Positions 54,168-60,607 of a DNA stretch of 64,000 bases are shown here, one piece after another. The position numbers and the translations under genes were made by a program. The stretch is from Chitinophagaceae bacterium LGM1 (lineage in GTDB: Bacteria; Bacteroidota; Bacteroidia; Chitinophagales; Chitinophagaceae): NCBI GenBank assembly GCA_018604165.1, contig CP075895.1:2971001-3035000 (forward strand), read 5' to 3'. Position 1 is the stretch's first letter, and every line of letters begins with the position of its first letter. The notes under the pieces were generated by a model. That model searched no databases and was not told the origin of the DNA. It was given only the letters and a program-made list of their open reading frames with translations.

Positions 54168-55194
54168 AAGTACTACTATCAGACCTGTTATAGTTTTCAA
54201 TACAAAACTCTACTCTTTTCCTGATTCGTTTTCTCAGATAGTCCGGAGAAATAACTTCTACCCCATCGCCAAAGCCTAGTATCTCTTTTTCCAATTCATA
54301 ATTTATTTGCACTTTAATATTAAACAGTACTCCATCATTTCTTCTTTCCAAAACTGTCTGGCTATGGTGAAGTGGTTTAGTTTCTACGTATGGCGCATTA
54401 AGCTTGTTGAATAATAATTTAATGTTTTGCGCGCGCAGATTTTTACTGACAGTTACCCCTATTACATCTTTATAAAACGATGCAGCAGAAACGGTAGGCT
54501 CTTTATACTTATGCTTATCTGCAATACTTACATCTTGTATCCTGTCTAATGCAAAAGTCAGTATTAAATCTGGTTGCATGTCTTTTACCCCAACCACAAA
54601 CCATCTGTTTTTAAATTCTTTCAGCCACCAGCCATGAAACCTCACAGTTTCAGCCCGTATTGCTTTAAAAGATTGATATGTAATATCTACTGCTTGCTTT
54701 TGTACTATGGCATTATATATCAAGTCCAGATAATTCAGCCCGCGTAGCATGTCGTTTTTTTCAAAATCAATAACAGATTCTGTACTGTGTGATGCGGCAT
54801 ACACATGGTCTTCCAGCTTTTGTACTACTTCGTTTAATGCACTAAAGTGAGAGAACCCTTTAAATTGTTTAAGCATTGCTACTGCTTCATTCATCCTGCC
54901 AAGGTCTTGCTCATTAAGGGGTATGTTTGTTATGCTGTATTCCCCATCTTCATAAGTATAGTATTTCTTTTCTTTGATGATGATAGGTGCATTGTAACCC
55001 AGCTTATTACTGCGCATTAGCTGAATATCGGCCTGAATAGTTCTGCGGCTGATGCCTTTTGCAATACCTTCATATTCATACAGTGCTTCAGATACTTTTT
55101 CTATTAAGTCTTCTATCGTCCATTTGCGTCTGCGATTTCTAAGGCAGGTATCTATAGTCTTATATCTTATTAATGCATTCCGATTTACAGGCAT
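54166..55194 (-). CDS. WYL-domain transcriptional regulator
   Basis: 342 residues. An N-terminal winged-helix DNA-binding part (RYKTIDTCLRNRRRKWTIEDL and ISRRTIQADIQLMRSN, about 8-75) is followed by a WYL domain near 155-235 (AVDITYQSFKAIRAETVRFHGWWLKEFKNRWFVVG-like) and a C-terminal WCX-type region. WYL domains sense ligands, in several cases nucleic acid or nucleotides, and often control stress, DNA-damage or defence genes. It stands head-to-head with rtcB, 99 bases apart, over a pair of repeated palindromes. I infer that it controls rtcB and the RNA region behind it. Confidence 0.88.
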   Translation of the reverse strand: MPVNRNALIRYKTIDTCLRNRRRKWTIEDLIEKVSEALYEYEGIAKGISRRTIQADIQLMRSNKLGYNAPIIIKEKKYYTYEDGEYSITNIPLNEQDLGRMNEAVAMLKQFKGFSHFSALNEVVQKLEDHVYAASHSTESVIDFEKNDMLRGLNYLDLIYNAIVQKQAVDITYQSFKAIRAETVRFHGWWLKEFKNRWFVVGVKDMQPDLILTFALDRIQDVSIADKHKYKEPTVSAASFYKDVIGVTVSKNLRAQNIKLLFNKLNAPYVETKPLHHSQTVLERRNDGVLFNIKVQINYELEKEILGFGDGVEVISPDYLRKRIRKRVEFCIENYNRSDSST

Positions 55195-55231
55195 TTTTAA
55201 AAATTTTTCAAAAAATAGAAAAAAATATTTT

Positions 55232-55252
55232 ACTGCGCAAAAAGACTGCGCA
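55232..55252. promoter_or_regulatory. two direct repeats of a palindromic octamer, candidate WYL-regulator operator
   Basis: ACTGCGCA occurs at 55232-55239 and again at 55245-55252, 13 bases apart start to start. Each contains the palindrome TGCGCA. They are the only GC-rich bases in a 99-base AT-rich gap between two divergent start codons. This is the place where a dimeric regulator would bind. Confidence 0.55.
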
Positions 55253-55293
55253 CTTGTATTTCACTTTTGTATCATCAAAGGAAAACAACCTAT

Positions 55294-56703
55294 ATGGAAC
55301 AGTTAATAATAACAGGTGAAGATTTGATACAGGCAGGATACCCTGAATCTGCGGCAATAGGCTTGCTTATAAGTATAGCTGCTGAAAAGTATAATGCCAA
55401 TCAAAAAGATGAAGCAATCAACCAATTCAAGCTAATACTTGCACAACCTGCAATATATTTTGAAGATGATACATACAAAGCCGTAGCAAAGGCATTGTTC
55501 CCAACAGACAACACTATACAATTAGGTGATGCGAAACCCTATACTATATATGGTACAGATTTTATAGAAGATGGTGCCAGAAAACAAATGGATGTTGCAG
55601 TGCGTCTGCCGGTAGCTGTGGCAGGCGCACTGATGCCCGATGCACATCAAGGCTATGGTTTGCCTATAGGTGGGGTATTAGCCACAAACAATGCCATCAT
55701 CCCATATGGTGTGGGTGTGGATATTGGCTGCAGAATGTGCTTGAGTATATTTGATATTCCCCCGCAACACTTTAATGACAATCAATCTCAATACAAAAGA
55801 GAATTGATAGCGCATACAAAATTTGGTGCAGGAGCAGGCTATCATGGGCAACATAAAGCCGATCATAGTGTACTAAATAGAAAAGAATTTAACGAAATAG
55901 CAGTACTACGTCCATTATTTGATAAAGCATACTCTCAGTTGGGAACATCAGGCGGGGGTAATCACTTTGTAGAATGGGGAATTATCGAACTGCTGTCTGA
56001 TGATAATGAATATTGCATATCGGCAGGTAAATATCTGGCATTGCTATCACACTCGGGCTCAAGAGGTTTTGGTGCAACCGTTGCAAACCATTATACGAAA
56101 CTGGCAAAGCAACTGTGCCAACTACCAAAAGAAGCAGCTAATCTGGCATACCTTTCGCTCGATAGCGAAGAAGGACAAGAGTATTGGGCTGCTATGAATC
56201 TGGCTGGAGACTATGCAAGTGCATGTCATGAAGTGATACATACCAAACTGACTAAAGCCATTGGAGGACAGTTATTGGCAAGGGTTGAAAACCATCACAA
56301 TTTTGCATGGAAAGAAACCCATGACGGACAAGAAGTGATAGTACACCGTAAAGGGGCTACCCCGGCATCAGAAGGTGTTATGGGTATTATACCCGGCTCT
56401 ATGACAGCACCCGGATTCCTTGTTAGGGGTAAGGGGGTAGCAGATGCCATCAATTCAGCATCGCATGGGGCTGGCAGGCAGATGAGCCGTACGAAGGCAC
56501 AGCAGTCCTTTACAATGAAAGAATTAAAGGCCATACTAAACGACCATGGCGTATCACTTATTGGTGGTGGACTAGACGAAGCACCGGGTGCATACAAAGA
56601 CATCAATATGGTGATGAACGCACAGCAAGATTTAGTAGATATTGTTGCAAAGTTTACACCTAAAATGGTGCGGATGGCAGATGATGGCAGCAGAGAAGAT
56701 TGA
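55294..56703 (+). CDS. rtcB: RtcB RNA-splicing ligase
   Basis: 469 residues from ATG 55294 (a TTG nine codons upstream is the alternative). The metal and catalytic residues are present: D143 and C146 in GVDIGCRM, N223-H224 in GGGNHFVEWG, H253 in SHSGSRG, H334-H335 in ENHHNFAW, and the guanylylated histidine H391 in SHGAGRQMSR. RtcB joins RNA ends bearing 2',3'-cyclic or 3'-phosphate to 5'-OH ends using GTP, repairing broken tRNA. It is about 60 residues longer than E. coli RtcB, the extra part being an N-terminal helical stretch (about 1-75). Its stop is followed by non-coding tRNA-like RNA. No rtcA and no RtcR are present. Confidence 0.95.
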   Translation: MEQLIITGEDLIQAGYPESAAIGLLISIAAEKYNANQKDEAINQFKLILAQPAIYFEDDTYKAVAKALFPTDNTIQLGDAKPYTIYGTDFIEDGARKQMDVAVRLPVAVAGALMPDAHQGYGLPIGGVLATNNAIIPYGVGVDIGCRMCLSIFDIPPQHFNDNQSQYKRELIAHTKFGAGAGYHGQHKADHSVLNRKEFNEIAVLRPLFDKAYSQLGTSGGGNHFVEWGIIELLSDDNEYCISAGKYLALLSHSGSRGFGATVANHYTKLAKQLCQLPKEAANLAYLSLDSEEGQEYWAAMNLAGDYASACHEVIHTKLTKAIGGQLLARVENHHNFAWKETHDGQEVIVHRKGATPASEGVMGIIPGSMTAPGFLVRGKGVADAINSASHGAGRQMSRTKAQQSFTMKELKAILNDHGVSLIGGGLDEAPGAYKDINMVMNAQQDLVDIVAKFTPKMVRMADDGSRED

Positions 56704-56855
56704 TACTTTAACAGTATAAAAAGCTTTTCCGCTAACGCGGGAAAGGATAGTTGATGTATTTGACAGGCCGGATGAGGGTTTCTAAATAGCCCCATAGTAT
56801 TATCATACAGAGATTGATAATATGCTACTGCAGTACAACAGACTATCAAACCAAC

Positions 56856-56924
56856 CCTGGTGTTGCAGGTTCAAATCCTGCTGCCGCTCAAAAAACGGCA
56901 TAGCTCAATCAGGTAGAGCACAGG
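56856..56924 (+). ncRNA. circularly permuted tRNA-like module 1
   Basis: Order of parts: closing stem CCTG (56856-56859), five-base variable region, T-stem GCAGG with canonical loop TTCAAAT and CCTGC (56865-56881), acceptor 3' strand TGCCG (56882-56886), nine-base A-rich loop, acceptor 5' strand CGGCA (56896-56900), TA at the place of tRNA bases 8-9, D-stem GCTC/GAGC with a nine-base loop containing GG (56903-56919), one A, and CAGG (56921-56924) pairing back to the start. All elbow-forming bases (T54, T55, C56, A58, G18, G19) are kept. The acceptor is closed by a loop and no CCA exists, so it cannot be charged. The topology equals that of the tRNA mimic in bacterial YrlA RNAs. Confidence 0.8.
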
Positions 56925-56932
56925 ACATATAT

Positions 56933-57003
56933 GTGGGTTCGAGTCCCACTTCCATCTGAAAAATGGAATAGCCAAATGGATAGGCAATGGATTTAGGTTC
57001 CAT
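56933..57003 (+). ncRNA. circularly permuted tRNA-like module 2 with Leu(UAG)-type anticodon arm
   Basis: T-stem GTGGG with loop TTCGAGT and CCCAC (56933-56949), acceptor 3' strand TTCCAT (56950-56955), loop CTGAAAA, acceptor 5' strand ATGGAA (56963-56968), TA, D-stem GCC/GGC with loop AAATGGATA (56971-56985), one A, then a complete anticodon arm: stem ATGGA/TCCAT (56987-56991 with 56999-57003) and loop TTTAGGT. That loop equals the one of tRNA-Leu(UAG) of other bacteria. The module starts 13 bases after D-arm 1. Acceptor strands differ in sequence from module 1 but pair within the module, which is compensatory evidence for the fold. Confidence 0.8.
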
Positions 57004-57056
57004 CTGTACAGAAGCGATACACTTCTATAAAAAGTATCAGCACTAAAAAACAGTAA

Positions 57057-57200
57057 TGCAACCCTGCCACCTTGGCAAATCGGTTGCAAGCCAGTGGCAA
57101 AGCAGATACCGTAGCCTGGCAGCAAGGTACTTATCGATGCAGATGCAACACCTGTGCGCATATCTGCAGCAATAACTACCATGCAAGAGGGTTGCTAAAG
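57057..57200 (+). ncRNA. second structured part of the rtcB-slipin spacer
   Basis: Several stems are visible: TGCAACC (57057-57063) with GGTTGCA (57082-57088) enclosing TGCCA/TGGCA (57065-57069 with 57073-57077); GCCAG (57090-57094) with CTGGC (57116-57120); GCAGAT (57139-57144) with ATCTGC (57162-57167). TTGC at 57084-57087 can pair alternatively with GCAA at 57122-57125, so two mutually exclusive folds are possible. It may be the slipin leader or the 3' part of the RNA. No known riboswitch class is recognised. Confidence 0.45.
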
Positions 57201-57272
57201 CTTTGCTCCGCGTGAGGCCGATGGGTGTATTCACTGTTTTTTTAATTAGTTAACTACGTAAATAAAAATATT

Positions 57273-58373
57273 ATGATGTACGTAAAAATCAAGCCTTACT
57301 ATAAAGGACTTGTATTTAGAAAAGGACGTTATATACGCATGTTGAATGAGGGTTTTCATTGGCTGCGTATGGGTGAAGTAGTAATGAGCTACGATACTAA
57401 CCTGCCTTTTAATCCGCCTATATCTCTCAACATCTTGCTACAAGACGAAGAGTTGAAGCAGGCATTGCATATAGTAGAAGTGAAGGATAATGAAATCGCG
57501 CTTCGATATGATAATGGCTTGTATCGCCAGATACTTACAGCAGGGCGTTATGCTTTCTGGAAGGATATTGTTGATTACACATTCGTAGTAGCAGATACTA
57601 CCCAATTGGAGGCATCAGTACTGACTGATAAAAGCATCCTTGCCAAAAGCGAAGTGCTGCAATACATTCGTATATATACCGTAGAGCCTCATGAAAAAGC
57701 TTTGCTGTATGTAGATGGCAAGTTGGAGCGTGTATTAGAAGCAGGTACCTACCACTTTTGGAAAAACCAAAGTGTGATATCTGTACAAAAAGCAGATTTG
57801 CGTCAGCAACAAATAGAAATAAACGGACAAGAGATACTGACAAAAGACAAAGCCGCGCTGCGCCTCAATTTCTTTGCACGCTACGTCGTAACTGATATTA
57901 TGAAAGCACTACGCGACAACAAAGAGTATGACAAACAGTTATACATCATGCTGCAGTTGGCATTAAGGGAATATATTGGCGGATATTCACTAGACGAGTT
58001 ACTGGAAAAGCGCAACGATATAGCTGATGCTATTATAGCGGTAGTAAAAGACAAAGTAGTTGGTTTAGGCGTAGAAGTATCTGCATGCGGTATTCGTGAC
58101 ATAATATTGCCCGGCGATATGAAAGAAATCATGAATCAGGTATTAATTGCTGAAAAGAAAGCACAGGCAAACACCATCATGCGCAGAGAGGAAACAGCAA
58201 GTACCCGTAGCTTGCTGAACACGGCTAAAATGATGGAAGAAAACCTAATGCTCTTCAAACTGAAGGAAATGGAATATGTTGAGAAGATAGCAGACAAAAT
58301 AAGCAACATATCATTGTCTGGTGGTAGCGATATTGTTGGACAATTAAAACAGATATTCGTACCTGCTAAGTAA
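57273..58373 (+). CDS. slipin/SPFH (band 7) domain protein
   Basis: 366 residues. The SPFH core lies about 165-290 (YVVTDIMKALRDNKEYDKQLYI, RDIILPGDMKEIMNQVL), followed by a helical, likely coiled-coil tail with AEKKAQANTIMRREETAST. Unlike membrane stomatins it has no obvious N-terminal membrane helix. Instead a motif of about 27 residues occurs three times: 7-32, 70-97 and 137-164, each with a glycine turn and ending in HW or FW (for example DNGLYRQILTAGRYAFW). Slipins associated with RtcB have been noted in RNA-repair gene neighbourhoods. It may form ring-like oligomers that scaffold the repair system; that is inference. Confidence 0.85.
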   Translation: MMYVKIKPYYKGLVFRKGRYIRMLNEGFHWLRMGEVVMSYDTNLPFNPPISLNILLQDEELKQALHIVEVKDNEIALRYDNGLYRQILTAGRYAFWKDIVDYTFVVADTTQLEASVLTDKSILAKSEVLQYIRIYTVEPHEKALLYVDGKLERVLEAGTYHFWKNQSVISVQKADLRQQQIEINGQEILTKDKAALRLNFFARYVVTDIMKALRDNKEYDKQLYIMLQLALREYIGGYSLDELLEKRNDIADAIIAVVKDKVVGLGVEVSACGIRDIILPGDMKEIMNQVLIAEKKAQANTIMRREETASTRSLLNTAKMMEENLMLFKLKEMEYVEKIADKISNISLSGGSDIVGQLKQIFVPAK

Positions 58374-58404
58374 AATAACCCCTGCATTGCAGGGATTATT
58401 TTTA
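58374..58404 (+). terminator. intrinsic terminator after slipin
   Basis: Stem AATAA-c-CCCTGC / GCAGGG-a-TTATT (58374-58385 with 58389-58400) with a three-base loop and one internal mismatch, followed by T residues. It begins directly at the slipin stop, closing the rtcB-RNA-slipin unit. Confidence 0.85.
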
Positions 58405-58414
58405 TAAATTATTG

Positions 58415-58422
58415 TATATTTG
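58415..58422 (+). promoter_or_regulatory. -7 promoter element before a small ORF
   Basis: TATATTTG matches TAnnTTTG exactly, just behind the slipin terminator and 50 bases before the ATG at 58473. The -33 element is not at the ideal distance. Confidence 0.4.
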
Positions 58423-58472
58423 CTATATTAAACCCACACAAATAATACTATTATACTCCCCCCTGCAACAAA

Positions 58473-58649
58473 ATGAAAACACAGAAAAAACAGCAACAAA
58501 AAGCAACAATCTGCAACAAAACGATTGTTGATTATCAACCCTTTAGCAACAAGAAAAATGAAAACAACACAAACACTATCAACCCGTCAGGCTCGATAGT
58601 TACAATTGAAAAAACATCAAGAAAACTATCAATAACTATCAACACATAA
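58473..58649 (+). CDS. possible 58-residue small protein
   Basis: An open frame ATG 58473 to TAA 58649. The N-terminal half is rich in Lys, Gln and Asn (MKTQKKQQQKATICNKTIV), the C-terminal half has alternating polar and hydrophobic residues (SGSIVTIEKTSRKLSITINT), which could form beta strands. It lies between slipin and the convergent truB, with a -7 promoter element in front. The DNA is strongly biased (few T on this strand) and contains repeated GCAACA and ACTATCAA, so it may be non-coding repeat DNA instead. No homologue is recognised. Confidence 0.35.
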   Translation: MKTQKKQQQKATICNKTIVDYQPFSNKKNENNTNTINPSGSIVTIEKTSRKLSITINT

Positions 58650-58678
58650 AGTAAATGCTAATTTCAAATGCCTAAATC

Positions 58679-59383
58679 CTAATGCCTATTGGGTGGCTTC
58701 TCACTAAATCCCCAATGCAGTTTCCATTGGTCAGGGGTAAGCGCATCCGTAACGTCAAACTCACCAATCTTAGTGCGGCGTAGTGCCTGCAGGTAGCCAC
58801 CGCAACCGAGGGCTGTACCAAAGTCGTTAGCCAACGAGCGTATATAGGTACCCGTACTGCAAGCTACTCGAAAATGTACTTCGGGCAGGTTTATAGTTGT
58901 TATCTCAAAAGCGGTAATTGTAACAGGCCTAGGCTCCAGTTTGATGTCTTTACCCGCACGGGCAAGATCGTAAGCACGCTCTCCCTCTTTCTTAATAGCG
59001 GAATGTATAGGCGGCACTTGCAGTATATCGCCCGTAAACTGTTTTACAGCTTCGTGTATCGTGGCATCGGTTATGTGTTCATAAGGTTGGGCGTTTTCAG
59101 GTTTGCTCTCTAAGTCGTACGTAGGTGTGGTAGCCCCCAAATGTATTACACCTGTGTACTCTTTGGGCAGGCGTTGGTATTCGCTTATCTTCTTGGTGTA
59201 CTTGCCCGTGCAGCATATCAGCAGCCCCGTAGCCAGCGGGTCTAGCGTACCAGCATGGCCTATCTTCACCTTCACAAGGCGTTTCACCATATTCACGGCA
59301 TCGAAAGATGTCCATTTATATGGCTTGTCTATGAGCAATACAGCACCTTCTTTCAGTTCTTCTTTTGCAGGCAAAGCTAACAT
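58679..59383 (-). CDS. truB: tRNA pseudouridine-55 synthase
   Basis: 234 residues from ATG 59383; a TTG 17 codons earlier adds a poorly conserved Gln/Asn-rich start and lies in repeat DNA. The catalytic aspartate is D48 in KIGHAGTLDPLATGLL. PYKWTSFDAVNMVKRL before it and STGTYIRSLANDFGTALG after it are family motifs. It makes pseudouridine 55 in the T-loop of tRNA, the very loop mimicked by the RNA modules 2 kb away, though that proximity may be chance. Confidence 0.95.
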   Translation of the reverse strand: MLALPAKEELKEGAVLLIDKPYKWTSFDAVNMVKRLVKVKIGHAGTLDPLATGLLICCTGKYTKKISEYQRLPKEYTGVIHLGATTPTYDLESKPENAQPYEHITDATIHEAVKQFTGDILQVPPIHSAIKKEGERAYDLARAGKDIKLEPRPVTITAFEITTINLPEVHFRVACSTGTYIRSLANDFGTALGCGGYLQALRRTKIGEFDVTDALTPDQWKLHWGFSEKPPNRH

Positions 59384-59401
59384 GGGCGCAAAGATAGGCG
59401 G

Positions 59402-59482
59402 TTGGTTGATTTGTTGACCAGTTGATTGATTCAAATTATAAAGGGTTACTATACACCGCTAATCAACTAATCAACAAGTCAA
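59402..59482. repeat. degenerate TTGAT/ATCAA inverted repeat between truB and DAHP synthase
   Basis: The left part has repeated TTGATT and TTGACC, the right part repeated AATCAAC and AGTCAAC, forming an imperfect palindrome around 59440. Simple repeats of this type are common in intergenic DNA of this phylum and probably carry no gene. Confidence 0.5.
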
Positions 59483-59483
59483 C

Positions 59484-59491
59484 TACCTTTG
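59484..59491 (+). promoter_or_regulatory. -7 promoter element of the DAHP synthase gene
   Basis: TACCTTTG lies four bases before the ATG at 59496, in the same TAnnTTTGCAnnATG arrangement as psd. A leaderless message is likely. Confidence 0.4.
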
Positions 59492-59495
59492 CACT

Positions 59496-60575
59496 ATGTC
59501 TTTTTTCAAAAACGGGCAACAACCGTTTATCATAGCCGGTTCGTGTAGTGCAGAAACAAGGGAGCAGGTATTGGAAGTAGCAGCCGACATAGCACAGCTA
59601 CCTGTGCAGCTATATCGTGCGGGTGTATGGAAGCCCCGTACACGCCCCGGCAGTTTTGAGGGCAACGGCGTACAGGCGTTAGAGTGGTTGCAAGAAGTAA
59701 AGTCGGTACATAAACTGGCTGTAACTGTAGAAGTAGCCGAGCCCATACATATTGAGCAAGCCTTGGCACATGGTATAGATGTATTGTGGATTGGCGCACG
59801 TACTACCGTCAACCCGTTTCAGGTGCAGCGATTGGCTGATGCATTAAAAGGTGTGAATATACCTGTGATGGTGAAAAACCCCGTGAACCCCGATGTTGAT
59901 TTGTGGCAGGGTGCTATTGAGCGCATCATGCAGGCAGGCATTACTGATGTAGCAGCTATACACAGGGGCTTCTCTACCTATCAGGCGGCATCGGTATATC
60001 GCAATCAACCCAACTGGCCCATACCAATAGAACTGAAACGCCGCAACCCCGATCTGCCCATCTTTTGCGACCCGAGCCATATAACAGGCAATCGTGAATT
60101 GGTAGCAGACATAGCGCAAAAAGCAATGGATATGGGCTTTGAGGGGCTGATGATAGAAACCCACCCCAATCCGCCACAGGCATGGAGCGATGCAGCACAG
60201 CAGGTAACACCCGCCAGGCTGAAAGAGATACTGGAGCAACTCATCATCCGTCAACAACACACGTCAGACATCAGCAAAGGGCTGACGCTGGAACAACTAC
60301 GCCAGCAGATGGATAGCCTTGATGCTGAAATCATAGACCTGATAGCCCGCCGCATGGAGCTTAGTGAGCGCATGGGTGAAGTAAAGAAAGCCTGTAATAT
60401 GACGGCTTATCAACCAGAGCGTTGGCGAGAGATTGTTGCAACACGTGGTGCAAGAGCTGCTAAACACAATCTATCGCAGGAGTTTATCGTATCACTGTAT
60501 GAAAAGATACACGACGAAAGCATTAAGAAACAGTTGGAAATACTACAGGCTTTGCTGAACGAAGTAAAAGGTTAA
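59496..60575 (+). CDS. bifunctional 3-deoxy-7-phosphoheptulonate synthase / chorismate mutase
   Basis: 359 residues in two domains. The N-terminal barrel (about 1-260) has FIIAGSCSAETREQ, YRAGVWKPRTRPGSFEG, WIGARTTVNPF, VMVKNPVNPD and FCDPSHITG, the phosphoenolpyruvate and metal motifs of type I-beta DAHP synthase. The C-terminal 95 residues (about 264-359) are an AroQ chorismate mutase helix bundle (LRQQMDSLDAEIIDLIARRMEL). This fused form is typical of Bacteroidota. It starts the shikimate pathway and channels to phenylalanine and tyrosine; aroE is 1 kb downstream on the other strand. Confidence 0.95.
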   Translation: MSFFKNGQQPFIIAGSCSAETREQVLEVAADIAQLPVQLYRAGVWKPRTRPGSFEGNGVQALEWLQEVKSVHKLAVTVEVAEPIHIEQALAHGIDVLWIGARTTVNPFQVQRLADALKGVNIPVMVKNPVNPDVDLWQGAIERIMQAGITDVAAIHRGFSTYQAASVYRNQPNWPIPIELKRRNPDLPIFCDPSHITGNRELVADIAQKAMDMGFEGLMIETHPNPPQAWSDAAQQVTPARLKEILEQLIIRQQHTSDISKGLTLEQLRQQMDSLDAEIIDLIARRMELSERMGEVKKACNMTAYQPERWREIVATRGARAAKHNLSQEFIVSLYEKIHDESIKKQLEILQALLNEVKG

Positions 60576-60607
60576 TTTTACGCCTTTCAAAAAACGGATA
60601 CTAAACA

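Larger units (their letters stand above)
56704..57240 (+). ncRNA. structured non-coding RNA region between rtcB and slipin
   Basis: About 540 bases with no plausible gene. It begins with a nine-base-pair hairpin (56724-56732 with 56737-56745), then an eight-base-pair hairpin (56798-56805 with 56815-56822, nine-base loop), then two tRNA-like modules (listed apart), then a hairpin AGAAG/CTTCT with a seven-base loop (57010-57026), then a second structured part (57057-57200), and ends with a run of seven T residues near 57236. The direction of the tRNA-like sequences matches the rtcB strand. It may be a part of the rtcB-slipin message or an independent transcript. Ends are not known. Confidence 0.7.

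Noticed and set aside
56856-57040. Decayed array of ordinary tRNA genes, for example from a phage
   Set aside because: Considered as the main alternative. In normal order the acceptor strands do not pair, one anticodon arm is missing and no CCA or full cloverleaf exists, while both permuted acceptor hairpins pair well. No phage gene is near.
56871-57182. 103-residue minus-strand frame across the tRNA-like region
   Set aside because: It is antisense to canonical T- and D-arm sequences and shows no protein-like pattern; RNA structure explains the sequence better.
57181-57240. Intrinsic terminator before slipin
   Set aside because: A run of seven T residues is present, but the only stems before it are three or four base pairs with long loops, too weak to call.
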